From positions 434,001-498,000 of the forward strand of contig NZ_CAJNAT010000002.1 of assembly GCF_905220705.1 (NCBI RefSeq): a stretch of 64,000 nucleotides of DNA, in the 5' to 3' direction. The stretch's first letter is position 1; each line of letters opens with the position of its first letter. Under the pieces are notes generated by a model that did not search any database, was not told the DNA's origin, and saw nothing but the letters and a program-made list of their open reading frames with translations. Positions 51,175 to 60,296 of the stretch are shown piece by piece. Source of the DNA: Paraburkholderia domus (GTDB lineage Bacteria > Pseudomonadota > Gammaproteobacteria > Burkholderiales > Burkholderiaceae). The translations under genes and the position numbers were made by a program.

Positions 51175-51308
51175 TGAGGCTGCCCGTGGACGTTCACCTT
51201 CGCTTTCATCCCGAGACAGAAAACGTGAGCGAGCGTCAACCGGCGGCCGTTGCCACGGCCTACGTCGGCTAGAGATCTCGCCCGTTGCGCCCGATTGATT
51301 CCGTTTGC

Positions 51309-52199
51309 CTAAATCCGCTGTGGGAGGGCCGTAGCAAAAAAGTCAGTCGCGCGGCGCACGCGTGCCGGTACATACCGGCGTTTTGGCCAGACGAGGCTGA
51401 CGTCTCTGACCTCGCTTATAAATTCGTCGAGAACCGTGATGACGTCCGGATGTCGGAGCTCATCGGCAAGAGAGACCTTGGCGAACAGGCCAATTCCAAC
51501 GCCGGCCAGAACACCGGCCCGGATCGTTTCGACACTGTTGGACGAAAGATTTCCGCGAACGGACACGCTGAATCGACCCTCCGGGCCTACAAACGGCCAA
51601 TTCGCCGACTCCATCAGGCCGCCATATAAAAGGCAATTGTGATTAACGAGTTCGGCGGGGGTTTTGGGTATTCCGTGTTGCTCGAAATAACTGCGGGAGC
51701 CGACGCATACGAGGGGGGTGCTGGCCACGCGCCTGACAACCGCATCAGGATCGTTGACGGGGCCCACCCGGATCGCCAGATCGATCCGATCTTCCACCAT
51801 ATCTCGTACGAAGTCCGAAAGAACAAGATCGACCTGAAGGCCGCGATTGTGCGACAACAGCTCGGGTATCAGCGGAAGGATGTGAAGGCGGCCGAAAGTA
51901 GCAGATGCGGCGATCCTGATCAGACCGGAAGCATTAAGCGTGCTGCTGGTCAGTTCGCTGTCGGCTTCATCCATCTCGTCAACAAGCGGTTTGGTCCGGT
52001 CATAGTATTTCTGGCCCTGGTCCGTCAGGGTCACGCTGCGTGTGCTTCGGTTAAATAGCGCCACGCCGAGGCGCTTCTCCAGCGCGCCGACGGCCTTGCT
52101 GATGGCGGACTGTGAATCGCCGGTTCTACGCGCCGCGGCGGAAAAGCCGCCCGCTTCAACGACGGCGATAAAGGCATTCAACTCCTGAAACCGATCCAT
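51309..52199 (-). CDS. LysR-family transcriptional regulator
   Basis: 296 residues. Helix-turn-helix at residues ~1-60 (GGFSAAARRTGDSQSAISKA), then the effector-binding domain. It belongs to the group with a short N-terminus (MDRFQELNAF). Start ATG 52199 has a GGGGAA upstream; the longer frame to 52280 is not used. It diverges from an SDR gene 122 bases away, the classic LysR-target arrangement, so it probably controls that gene. Confidence 0.92.
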   Translation of the reverse strand: MDRFQELNAFIAVVEAGGFSAAARRTGDSQSAISKAVGALEKRLGVALFNRSTRSVTLTDQGQKYYDRTKPLVDEMDEADSELTSSTLNASGLIRIAASATFGRLHILPLIPELLSHNRGLQVDLVLSDFVRDMVEDRIDLAIRVGPVNDPDAVVRRVASTPLVCVGSRSYFEQHGIPKTPAELVNHNCLLYGGLMESANWPFVGPEGRFSVSVRGNLSSNSVETIRAGVLAGVGIGLFAKVSLADELRHPDVITVLDEFISEVRDVSLVWPKRRYVPARVRRATDFFATALPQRI

Positions 52200-52321
52200 T
52201 GCATTCCCCTTGCCCGACCCATTCTCTTGAAGAATAGATCTTATGGAAAATCCGCGGATTATCATTCCCGGCGACGACAATTACCATGAACCTGTCATTC
52301 ACGAACAGGCAGAAGGTTGCG

Positions 52322-53062
52322 ATGTCCACTCTCGCAGGAAAGATTGCCGTCATTAGCGGCGGAACGACCGGGATCGGTTTGGCGACTGCCCAACGTCTCG
52401 TCGCTGAAGGCGCTCACGTCTTTATTTTCGGCCGCCGGCAGGCTCAACTCGACGAGGCCGCCGAACTGATCGGACGCAACGTCACCGCTATTCAGGCTGA
52501 CGCCGCGAACCTCGATGACCTCGACCGTGTCGCTGCAGTGGTGCGGGCCGAAAAGGGTGTCGTCGACATCATCGTGTCGAACGCGGGCTTTACCGAGCAG
52601 GCCTCGATCGACACCATCACGCCTGAGCATTTCGACAAGGCGTTCAACCTCATGGCCCGCGGCCCCGTCTTCCTGGTGCAGAAGCTGCTGCCGCTGATGA
52701 CAGGGGGTGGATCAATCATCCTGGTCTCGTCGGCCATGCACGTCATGGGCATTCCTGGCCACACCGCCTACGCGGCGACCAAGGCGGCGTTGCGGTCCTA
52801 TGCCCGCACCTGGGCTGCGGAATTCAAGGATCGCGGCATTCGCGTCAACATGCTCAGCCCTGGCGTCACCGACACCCCGATTCTCGACGCCCAGTCGGCG
52901 ACACGCGAGGATCTGGTGAACATGTACCAGAGCATGATCCCGATCGGGCGACTCGCTCGGGCTGAGGAGCTTGCCAGCGCGGCGCTCTTCCTGGCGTCCG
53001 ACCAGAGTTCGTACGTGACGGGTGCGGATCTGATGGTCGATGGTGGCATCGGCCAGGTCTGA
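52322..53062 (+). CDS. SDR-family oxidoreductase
   Basis: 246 residues. Cofactor loop SGGTTGIGLATAQRL near residue 14, NAG in SNAGFTEQ near residue 88, catalytic Ser in ILVSSAMHVMG, and an intact YAATK near residue 152. The C-terminus has TGADLMVDGGIGQV. ATG 52322 has AGAAGG five bases upstream; an in-frame ATG at 52286 would add 12 residues. Divergent from a LysR regulator; substrate unknown. Confidence 0.92.
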   Translation: MSTLAGKIAVISGGTTGIGLATAQRLVAEGAHVFIFGRRQAQLDEAAELIGRNVTAIQADAANLDDLDRVAAVVRAEKGVVDIIVSNAGFTEQASIDTITPEHFDKAFNLMARGPVFLVQKLLPLMTGGGSIILVSSAMHVMGIPGHTAYAATKAALRSYARTWAAEFKDRGIRVNMLSPGVTDTPILDAQSATREDLVNMYQSMIPIGRLARAEELASAALFLASDQSSYVTGADLMVDGGIGQV

Positions 53063-53236
53063 GACCAGAGCGTCGCCGGCGCAGCGGCTGCTCGGTTCGA
53101 TGGCGATAGTAGATGTAGATAGACGTTGTCGGCCTCGACTGACTTTTCCGCTTGATGGCGCGCAGATCGAACTCGTAAAGGGCGGCTACCAAGCCGCCCT
53201 GCCCGAGCCAGTTTGCGCAACTTCAAACTTCAAAAA

Positions 53237-53461
53237 TCACGCGCAACGCCCCCTCGCCATCCGGATGGCCTTATCGAAGCTGCTGTCCGTGGCGACGTGT
53301 CTGTTGTCGACGCTCACCAGCCAACGCTCACCGTTGCAGCACCAGCGAATCCTCCGCTCTTCGAGGAGCAGCGCAAACCACCGCCAAATGGAGGCATCCT
53401 CGGCGTTGGCGGCTAAAGCCGCCGCCGCTCTGACATGCCTCATATCATCCAGATTGCCCAC
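53237..53461 (-). CDS. Hypothetical small protein
   Basis: 74 residues, start GTG 53461 or ATG 53443. The sequence is protein-like: ASIWRWFALLLEERRIRW near residue 24, then NGERWLVSVDNRHVATD and FDKAIRMARGR. No family recognised; Trp-rich centre and absence of signal or TM suggest a soluble protein. It lies alone, 53 bases from the stop of the FAD-oxidase gene on the same strand. Confidence 0.5.
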   Translation of the reverse strand: MGNLDDMRHVRAAAALAANAEDASIWRWFALLLEERRIRWCCNGERWLVSVDNRHVATDSSFDKAIRMARGRCA

Positions 53462-53514
53462 CTCTCACCTCATCAAGTTTTGACTGGCTCCCGACGTATC
53501 TGACCTATAGCCGG

Positions 53515-54909
53515 TCAGATCACCTTGCCCGGATTCAGGATGCCGTTCGGATCGAGCGCCGCCTTGATTGCTATCATCGCCGCCAGTTCCTCAGGCGAAC
53601 GCGATACGGCCAGAAACTCTCGCTTGAGCAGACCAATGCCGTGCTCCGCGGACACAGAGCCGCCATACGGCTTCAACATGTCATAAACAAACGCGTAGAT
53701 TGCGTGATGCGAAACGTCCGGCACCGACCGACCGTCGACCGTCAGGTGCAGGTTTGAATCGCCGATGTGGCCGAAGAAATAAGACACGTTGCCCGGCCAT
53801 TTCTCGTCGAGCGCAACGCGGCAACGGTCGACAAATTCGCCCAGCGCACCGGTGGGCAGGCTAACGTCGAAATTCACGGGATCCAGCTTCACTGGAAACT
53901 CCGCGGTGCATTCGCGAATCGCCCAAAGCGCCTCTGCGTCACCAACCGATTGTGCAATCACCGCATCCAGCATCACGCCCTCTTCAAGCAGTTCACCGAG
54001 CACGGCTGCAAATGACTCACCGTCATCGGCAGCATCAAAGCTCGCGTGCTCAACCAGTGCATAAAGCGGGTAAGCCTCGGCGAACGGCGAGCGCCCGCTC
54101 GAGGTCAGCGAGACCCCCAAGCGGAAGAAGTCAGGCCACATCAGTTCGAACGCGCTGACATCGGTCCCGAACTTGGCCGACAGCCGTCGCAGCAGTTCCA
54201 CCGCCTTGTCGTACGCGTCGAATGCGACGAGGACCGTGTGCCGTGCGGCGCGTCGCGGCCTTAACCGCAGCACGGCGCGCGTAATGATCCCTAGCGTGCC
54301 TTCCGACCCGATGAACAGGTGCTTGAGATCGTAGCCGGTGTTGTTCTTCACCATCTTGTTCATCGAACTGAGGATGGCGCCGCTCGCGAGCACGACCTCC
54401 AGTCCGAGGATCTGCTCGCGGGCGGTCCCCGACTGGATCACCCGGTTGCCCCCGGCATTGGTCGCCAGATTGCCGCCGATCTGGCAGGAACCGCGTGCCC
54501 CCAGGTCGAGCGCCAGTTCGAAGCCGGCTTCCAGCGCTGCCTCCTGGGCCGTTTGCAAGGTCGTCCCGGCCAGCACGGTCATCGTCGCCGAGGCGGTGTC
54601 GATCTCTTCAATCCCAGCCATCCGGTCAAGCGACAGCGCGATATCCGATGCCCGGGGAATCGCACCCCCTGACAGTCCGGTCATCCCCCCTTGCGGAACC
54701 ACCGTCCGACGCGCTTCATTGCAGATGGCCAGCGCCCGTGCGACCTGCTCCACGGTCCGCGGCAAGAGCAACGCCGCGGGCCGCGTCGCGGCATGCTTCG
54801 TCCAATCCGTCATCGACCGTTCGCCGATCGCCGCACCCACCCGCACACCATCGTCGCCAAGCACTTCACGTAGCGCCGCCAGCGTGTCATCAAAGGAGGC
54901 GCTGCTCAT
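53515..54909 (-). CDS. FAD-linked D-2-hydroxyacid dehydrogenase/oxidase (GlcD/D-lactate type)
   Basis: 464 residues of the vanillyl-alcohol oxidase/GlcD superfamily. The FAD-binding domain has PQGGMTGLSGGAIP near residue 77 and CQIGGNLATNAGGNRVIQ near residue 138. The C-terminal FAD-oxidase domain ends with VSAEHGIGLLKREFL near residue 422. These enzymes oxidise D-2-hydroxy acids to 2-keto acids. ATG 54909 has AGGAGG. It diverges from the transporter-aminotransferase-HutH operon across a shared, operator-bearing promoter; this suggests its product, a 2-keto acid, is the aminotransferase substrate. Confidence 0.9.
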   Translation of the reverse strand: MSSASFDDTLAALREVLGDDGVRVGAAIGERSMTDWTKHAATRPAALLLPRTVEQVARALAICNEARRTVVPQGGMTGLSGGAIPRASDIALSLDRMAGIEEIDTASATMTVLAGTTLQTAQEAALEAGFELALDLGARGSCQIGGNLATNAGGNRVIQSGTAREQILGLEVVLASGAILSSMNKMVKNNTGYDLKHLFIGSEGTLGIITRAVLRLRPRRAARHTVLVAFDAYDKAVELLRRLSAKFGTDVSAFELMWPDFFRLGVSLTSSGRSPFAEAYPLYALVEHASFDAADDGESFAAVLGELLEEGVMLDAVIAQSVGDAEALWAIRECTAEFPVKLDPVNFDVSLPTGALGEFVDRCRVALDEKWPGNVSYFFGHIGDSNLHLTVDGRSVPDVSHHAIYAFVYDMLKPYGGSVSAEHGIGLLKREFLAVSRSPEELAAMIAIKAALDPNGILNPGKVI

Positions 54910-55008
54910 ACCGCACCTCCTGCGCACGACGTGAAAACGAAAGCATCTGAAAGTGGAATCGAAAGGGACATGTAAACACTCCTGAGGGAATTTTCGTTGA
55001 TGTGACAA

Positions 55009-55022
55009 GCTGTATATACCGC
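55009..55022. promoter_or_regulatory. GntR/HutC-type operator 1 on the FAD-oxidase promoter
   Basis: GCTGTATATACCGC contains GTATATAC (55012-55019), a fit to the GTnTAnAC core bound by HutC-subfamily GntR regulators. On the minus strand a -35 box TTGCGG (55034-55039), a 17-base spacer and a -10 box TATACA (55011-55016) point at the FAD-oxidase gene. The operator covers the -10, as expected for repression. Confidence 0.65.
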
Positions 55023-55084
55023 ACAAATGCAAACCGCAATCAGGGGTAAACGATGCAGCAAAAACAGGCAATTTGGAAAAAATC

Positions 55085-55098
55085 GCGGTATATACTGC
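55085..55098. promoter_or_regulatory. GntR/HutC-type operator 2 on the transporter operon promoter
   Basis: GCGGTATATACTGC holds GTATATAC at 55088-55095, in inverted orientation to operator 1. Both sites share a wider context (GTATATACCGC with GATGTGAC a few bases away on one side). The -10 for the plus-strand operon is probably TATACT (55091-55096), about 73 bases before the start at 55169; its -35 is poor. Confidence 0.65.
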
Positions 55099-55168
55099 GT
55101 CACATCGAACCGGCCGGCGCCGACGGTACGACCCCTACAGCGTTTTTCTATCCCTCAGGAGAAATCCC

Positions 55169-55993
55169 ATGAACAAGATGGCAGGCTGGAAGAGTTGTGC
55201 AGTGACTTTGGCGTTGTGTGCGGCAAGCGTGGGCGCCCACGCGGACGACCTGGCCAACGTGCACAAGGCCGGTGAACTGGTGGTCGGCACGGAAATGCAG
55301 TTCGCGCCGTTCGACTTCCTCGAGAACGGCCAGCAAGCCGGCTTCAACAAGGATCTGTTCGCCGAAATTGGCAAGGAACTGGGCGTGAAGGTGCGCTTCA
55401 TCGACCTGCCGTGGCCGAGCGTGTTACCCGGACTGGAAGCGCACAAGTTCGACATGGTCGGCGGCCCGCTGACGGTGACGAAGGCCCGTGCGGACCGCTA
55501 CGCATACACCCTGCCGATTGCCGACGCGACCGACGCGCTGCTCAAGCGCACCGGCGACACGTCCCTCAAGCAGGCGTCGGATATCGCCGGCAAAACGGTT
55601 GGCGCGGGCAAGAGCACGGCACAGTACGAACAGCTGAAAGTCTGGGCTGCGACCCTGCCCAAGCCACCTGAAATCCGCGAGTACGTCGACTTCAATCAGG
55701 CTTACTCCGATCTTGCCGCTGGCCGCATCGTCGCCGTGGCGAACTCGGTAACCAATATCGCCTACGTCGCAAAACAGCGGCCCGACACGTTCGCGGTCAT
55801 GCAACCGTCGTTCGGCGCGAAGGTGTACTACGCCTACTGCATGCGCAAGGACGAAGACAGCAAGACGCTGCTCGCCGCGTTCGACGCCGCGCTGGTCAAG
55901 ATGAACAAAGACGGACGTCTCGCAGCCTTGCAGAAGAAGTGGCTTGGCGTCGCCATGGACACGCCGAGCACGCTGCCCGCACCGAATTATTGA
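55169..55993 (+). CDS. ABC transporter substrate-binding protein, amino-acid type (family 3)
   Basis: 274 residues. A signal peptide ends around residue 25 (VGAHA). The fold reads VVGTEMQFAPFDFLENGQ near residue 38, FDMVGGPLTVTKARADR near residue 93, and DFNQAYSDLAAGRIVAVANS. CAGGAGA precedes ATG 55169. It feeds the two permeases and ATPase that follow. The ligand is likely polar and amino-acid like; in view of the downstream genes histidine, imidazole-lactate or a relative is the candidate. Confidence 0.9.
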   Translation: MNKMAGWKSCAVTLALCAASVGAHADDLANVHKAGELVVGTEMQFAPFDFLENGQQAGFNKDLFAEIGKELGVKVRFIDLPWPSVLPGLEAHKFDMVGGPLTVTKARADRYAYTLPIADATDALLKRTGDTSLKQASDIAGKTVGAGKSTAQYEQLKVWAATLPKPPEIREYVDFNQAYSDLAAGRIVAVANSVTNIAYVAKQRPDTFAVMQPSFGAKVYYAYCMRKDEDSKTLLAAFDAALVKMNKDGRLAALQKKWLGVAMDTPSTLPAPNY

Positions 55994-56084
55994 GCGAGCC
56001 ACACCGGTGTTCGCGCGTGTGCGGCGCAGAGCCTGCCGCACACGCCTGCCCGACCTTTCGCCCCCCATTTCCGACGCTCCCGCC

Positions 56085-56732
56085 ATGTTCAGCCCGATTG
56101 TTTTTGCGCAAGCGTTCCCCCTGTTGCTCAAGGCGGCACTTGCAACCGTGGGAATCTCGCTCGCCGGTCTTGCGATCGGCTTTTTCCTGGCGCTCGGCGT
56201 ATGCGCCGCACGGCTTTCCACCCACCCCGTCACACGTGCGTGCGGAGGAACCTATGTGTTCTTTTTCCGTGGTGTACCGCTGCTCGTGCAACTGCTTCTG
56301 GTGTACTACCTGCTGCCCTTTGTGGGCATCAACGTGCCGCCACTCGTCGCGGCAATCAGCGCAGTTTCGCTGTGTTCCGCCTCGTACGTCGCGGAGATTC
56401 TCCGTGGCGGCTTTCTAAGCATTCCGCCAGGTCAGATGGAGGCCGCCCGCATGCTGGGTATCCGCCCGTTCGACATGCTCCGGCGCGTGCAGGTACCCCA
56501 GGCGTTCCGGCTCACTCTGCCTTCGCTCGCGAACGAGATGGTGCTGCTGATCAAGGCATCGTCGCTGATCTCTGTTGTCGGCGTTGCTGAAATCACGCGC
56601 ACCGCGCAGAACATTGCTGCCGGCACCTATCGGCCACTTGAAGCGTATCTGGCTGCCGGTCTGATCTATTTTCTGATCAACGGCACGCTGGCGGCGCTCG
56701 CTCATATGGCCGAACACCGGCTACACGCATGA
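56085..56732 (+). CDS. ABC transporter permease, polar amino acid type (1)
   Basis: 215 residues, five TM helices. YVFFFRGVPLLVQLLLVYYL near residue 63 is the entry motif of the His/Gln-type permease family. The EAA loop is EAARMLGIRPFDMLRRVQVP near residue 125, which docks on the ATPase. ATG 56085 is used; the longer frame to 55944 overlaps the substrate-binding gene. Pairs with the permease that follows after 9 bases. Confidence 0.9.
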   Translation: MFSPIVFAQAFPLLLKAALATVGISLAGLAIGFFLALGVCAARLSTHPVTRACGGTYVFFFRGVPLLVQLLLVYYLLPFVGINVPPLVAAISAVSLCSASYVAEILRGGFLSIPPGQMEAARMLGIRPFDMLRRVQVPQAFRLTLPSLANEMVLLIKASSLISVVGVAEITRTAQNIAAGTYRPLEAYLAAGLIYFLINGTLAALAHMAEHRLHA

Positions 56733-56741
56733 GGCCTTACG

Positions 56742-57404
56742 ATGAAACAGTTCGATCTCACCGTCATCACGCACAACCTTCAACCGATACTCTCGGGTCT
56801 CGCCTACACCATCGGCACCTGGACTGCGGGCGTTCTCATCGGCATAGCGATAGGCTTCATGATCGCGGTCCTGCAATTGTTCGGCAGCAGATGGTTGCGC
56901 GCACTGCTGCGTGCCTATGTCGAGTTCTTCCGCGGCACGCCGTTTCTCATCCAGCTCTTTCTGCTCTACTACGGCGGCCCATCGTTCGGTCTGACACTCG
57001 AGCCGATGACGGCCGGTGTTATCGGGCTAGGCCTCTATAGCAGTGCCTATTTTGCAGAGGCATTCCGCTCGGGATTCCGTTCAGTCCCGAAGGGTCATCT
57101 CGAAGCGGCGCAATGCCTCGGGCTGCCCCGCCTGCAGACGGTATGGCGCGTTCAGCTGCCGCAGATGCTCGTGCTGATCGTGCCCGCGCTCACCAATCTC
57201 ACCATCGTGCTGAGCAAGGAAACCGCCGTCCTGTCGATCGTCACCGTCCCTGAACTCACCTTCGTATTGACGGGGATCGGCTCAGCGACGTTCGCCTTTA
57301 TGGAAACGCTGCTCGTGCTGTGCTTCTGCTACCTCGCGCTGGTCGAAACGACGTCACGCGCCGGCGCATGGGCAGAGACACGTCTTGCCCGTTTTTACGC
57401 CTGA
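56742..57404 (+). CDS. ABC transporter permease, polar amino acid type (2)
   Basis: 220 residues, five TM helices. FFRGTPFLIQLFLLYYGGP near residue 66 and the EAA loop EAAQCLGLPRLQTVWRVQLP near residue 121. It forms the heterodimeric channel with the first permease. The stop is 15 bases before the ATPase start. No odd residues are seen. Confidence 0.92.
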   Translation: MKQFDLTVITHNLQPILSGLAYTIGTWTAGVLIGIAIGFMIAVLQLFGSRWLRALLRAYVEFFRGTPFLIQLFLLYYGGPSFGLTLEPMTAGVIGLGLYSSAYFAEAFRSGFRSVPKGHLEAAQCLGLPRLQTVWRVQLPQMLVLIVPALTNLTIVLSKETAVLSIVTVPELTFVLTGIGSATFAFMETLLVLCFCYLALVETTSRAGAWAETRLARFYA

Positions 57405-57419
57405 CAGGGATTCCCCGCC

Positions 57420-58283
57420 ATGAATGCCATTACTGATATGCCTACCAGTCCTATCCCGAACGCCACGCCTCCCACGCGCCAGCCTCTGATCCAGGTACCT
57501 GAGCTTGGCAAGCAGTACGGCGAAAACGAAGTATTACGTGGCGTCGACCTCGAAATCGCCAAATCCGAAGTCGTTTGCGTTATCGGGCCGTCCGGTTCGG
57601 GCAAGAGCACCTTGTTGCGCTGCGTCGCGGCGCTCGAAACCTATGACCGGGGCGAGGTGCTGATCGAAGGCGAACTGCTCGGTTACGCCGACCGCAACGG
57701 TCGCCGCACGCGGGCCTCACAGGGCGAGATCAACCGCGTTCGGCGCAACGTCGGCATGGTGTTCCAGCAATTCAATCTGTGGCCGCACATGACCGCGCTC
57801 GGCAACGTCATGGAAGCCTTGCAGCGCGTGCGCGGCCAGTCGCGCGACGAAGCGAAGCGGCGTGGCATGGCGATGCTGGAGACCGTGGGTCTTGCACACA
57901 AGGCCGACGCTTACCCGGCCAAACTTTCGGGCGGCCAGCAGCAACGCGTTGCCATCGCACGCGCGCTGGCGATGGAACCGCACATCATGCTCTTCGACGA
58001 GCCCACTTCGGCGCTCGATCCCGAACTGGTCGGCGAGGTGTTGCAGGTCATGAAGCAACTCGCCCGCGACGGTATGACGATGATGGTGGTCACCCATGAA
58101 ATGGGCTTCGCCGCCCAGGTCGCCGACAAGGTGGTCTTCATCGATCAGGGACGCATCGCCGTGCAGGGATCGCCGCACGAGGTCTTTCATGATGCAGCCC
58201 AGCCGCGCCTGCGGCAATTCCTGCAGAACTACTTTGATCGCAACGCGTTCTGGACGCGAAGCAACGATACGGAGCCAGCATGA
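57420..58283 (+). CDS. ABC transporter ATPase, polar amino acid type
   Basis: 287 residues. Walker A is GPSGSGKST near residue 57, the Q-loop is [10 protein letters not shown], the signature is LSGGQQQR near residue 170, Walker B is [14 protein letters not shown], and the H-loop is VVTHEMGF. An N-terminal Pro/Thr-rich extension of about 20 residues is extra. It overlaps the aminotransferase start by 4 bases (ATGA), which ties uptake to metabolism. Confidence 0.95.
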   Translation: MNAITDMPTSPIPNATPPTRQPLIQVPELGKQYGENEVLRGVDLEIAKSEVVCVIGPSGSGKSTLLRCVAALETYDRGEVLIEGELLGYADRNGRRTRASQGEINRVRRNVGMVFQQFNLWPHMTALGNVMEALQRVRGQSRDEAKRRGMAMLETVGLAHKADAYPAKLSGGQQQRVAIARALAMEPHIMLFDEPTSALDPELVGEVLQVMKQLARDGMTMMVVTHEMGFAAQVADKVVFIDQGRIAVQGSPHEVFHDAAQPRLRQFLQNYFDRNAFWTRSNDTEPA

Positions 58284-59431
58284 CCCCTACCGATGCGCTC
58301 ATTGACGCCCTTCGTCCCGAAGTGCGCGCATTGCCCGCCTATAACGCGGGGTTGTCCGCGGGACATGTGCGCGAGCAGTTCGGTGTGACACGCATTGCCA
58401 AACTCGCCAGCAATGAAAATCCGTACGGCGCGAGCGCGCGCGTGGCCGATGCGCTGGCGCAGGCGCTGGCCGACGGCATCGCTGTTTATCCAGACCCAGC
58501 CTGTGGTGTGTTGCGGGCCGCACTGGCGGCACGTCTTCCCGTCGATGCCGGACAACTGGTGATCGGCAACGGCTCCGAAGATCTGCTGTCCGTGGCGTCA
58601 CACACGTTTCTTGCGCCTGGCGACGAGGTGGTCACCGTCGTGCCGTCGTTCGGACTGCACGTCATTTGCCCACAAAGCGTCGGTGCTATCGTGACGACCG
58701 TTCCGATGCGCGACCTCGAATTTGACGTTGACGCACTCTGCGCAGCGCTCACGCCCAACACGCGGATGCTGCTGGTGAGCAACCCGTCCAATCCTGTTGG
58801 CTGTGCGATGGACGGCGCGCAGATCAAGCGCCTGCTGTCCTGTGTGTCGCCCGGCACGCTGGTCGTCTGGGACGAAGCGTATTACGAGTATGCCGTCGCC
58901 ACGCTAGGTTATGCGGACTGCCTGGCATTGCTGGCGGAATCAGGATTGCCGTGGCTTGTGCTGCGGACGTTTTCCAAAGCGTATGGACTTGCGGGGCTGC
59001 GGATCGGGTATGGCATCGCATCGGACTCGCGGCTCGCTGACCTGATGAACCGGGTGCGTACGCCATTCAATATCAATCACCTCGCCCAGTGCGCCGCGGT
59101 CGCGGCCTTGTCCGACCCTGAACACGTTGCCGCTAGCGTTGCGCACGTGACCAGCGAACGCGAGGGGATGCGCGCATCGTTGCTCGCGCTCGGCTATATG
59201 CCGGCACGCTCATGTGCGAACTTTCTGTTTTTCGACGCCCATGAGGATGCGGTCGCGCTGTCGCAGCGGCTACTGCGTGAAGGCGTGATCGTCAAACCAT
59301 GGCGGGAAACAGGCTACGCGAACTGCCTGCGCGTCTCTATCGGCAGCCGCGACGACAACGATCTGTTTATTGAAGCGCTTACCCGTCTGGGCGCGGCACA
59401 GAGCAGAGGAATGCAAATTGAAATCCACTGA
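58280..59431 (+). CDS. HisC-like PLP aminotransferase (class I/II)
   Basis: 383 residues. The HisC-type N-terminus has [15 protein letters not shown] near residue 34, and the PLP lysine lies in [16 protein letters not shown] near residue 233. The substrate Arg is in [13 protein letters not shown] near the end. Histidinol-phosphate aminotransferases and aromatic/imidazole-pyruvate aminotransferases look alike here. Since no histidine-biosynthesis genes are present and HutH lies two genes on, a catabolic role on imidazole-pyruvate/histidine is favoured over biosynthesis. Confidence 0.88.
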   Translation: MTPTDALIDALRPEVRALPAYNAGLSAGHVREQFGVTRIAKLASNENPYGASARVADALAQALADGIAVYPDPACGVLRAALAARLPVDAGQLVIGNGSEDLLSVASHTFLAPGDEVVTVVPSFGLHVICPQSVGAIVTTVPMRDLEFDVDALCAALTPNTRMLLVSNPSNPVGCAMDGAQIKRLLSCVSPGTLVVWDEAYYEYAVATLGYADCLALLAESGLPWLVLRTFSKAYGLAGLRIGYGIASDSRLADLMNRVRTPFNINHLAQCAAVAALSDPEHVAASVAHVTSEREGMRASLLALGYMPARSCANFLFFDAHEDAVALSQRLLREGVIVKPWRETGYANCLRVSIGSRDDNDLFIEALTRLGAAQSRGMQIEIH

Positions 59432-59540
59432 ACGTAACCTACACTCCTCCGCGAATGACGTGACAAACCAGGCTGGCGTGCATGGAAAACGCGCAGCCCG
59501 CGGTACGCCGGCATTTGAAGTAACAGTCGAAGGGCCGACC

Positions 59541-60257
59541 ATGGCCCGCTACGAGCGCGTCAAGACCTACATCCGGACCACCATCGACGCGGGCACCTGG
59601 CGATCGGGCGATCGCATTCCCTCCGAGTTAAGCCTGGTCGAAACACTCGGCGTGTCGCGTATGACAGTGAATCGCGCCTTGCGTGAGCTGAGCGACGAAG
59701 GCCTGCTCACCCGGCTATCGGGTGTCGGCACGTTCGTCGCCGAGAGCAAGCCGCAATCCACCCTGCTGATGATCGCCCATATTGGCGACGAAATCCGCTC
59801 GCGGGGTCATGAATACAGCTTCAAGACCTTGTTGCAAAGACGGGAAACCGCGCCGGCCGTCGTGTCGAATGCGCTGGGACTTGAACCAGGTGCCTCGGTG
59901 TTCCACGTGATCTGCGTGCACCGGGAAAATGGTCTGCCGGTCCAGCTGGAAGATCGATATGTCAATCCTGCGGTAGCGCCGGCGTTTCTCGACCAGGACT
60001 TCAACAACGCACGCCCTTCCGCGTATCTGTACAGCACGGTGCCGCTCGATGAAATCGAACACGTCGTCGATGCGGGTCTTGTCACCGTCACTGAGGCGGA
60101 ACTGCTGGAAATTTCCAACGGCGAACCCTGCCTCACCCTGGTGCGGCGCACGTGGACAGGCGGTGTCGCTGTCACGTTCGCGCGGTTCGTCCATCCAGGG
60201 TCGCGCTATCGGCTGGGCTGCCGCTTTACGCCCGATGTCGCCCAGCGACAAGGCTAA
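59541..60257 (+). CDS. GntR-family regulator, HutC subfamily (UTRA domain)
   Basis: 238 residues from ATG 59541. The winged helix is RYERVKTYIRTTIDAGTW, then IPSELSLVETLGVSRMTVNR near residue 35. The C-terminal UTRA domain (residues ~95-235) includes VFHVICVHRENGLPVQLEDR and YLYSTVPLDEIEHVV. HutC-type regulators sense urocanate or related ligands. A TTG at 59418 behind AGAGGA could extend the N-terminus by 41 residues. It is the likely repressor of the two GTATATAC operators at 55012 and 55088. Confidence 0.88.
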   Translation: MARYERVKTYIRTTIDAGTWRSGDRIPSELSLVETLGVSRMTVNRALRELSDEGLLTRLSGVGTFVAESKPQSTLLMIAHIGDEIRSRGHEYSFKTLLQRRETAPAVVSNALGLEPGASVFHVICVHRENGLPVQLEDRYVNPAVAPAFLDQDFNNARPSAYLYSTVPLDEIEHVVDAGLVTVTEAELLEISNGEPCLTLVRRTWTGGVAVTFARFVHPGSRYRLGCRFTPDVAQRQG

Positions 60258-60296
60258 CGCTGACGTGCTTTCTTCACTTGCTCATATCGGACAGTC

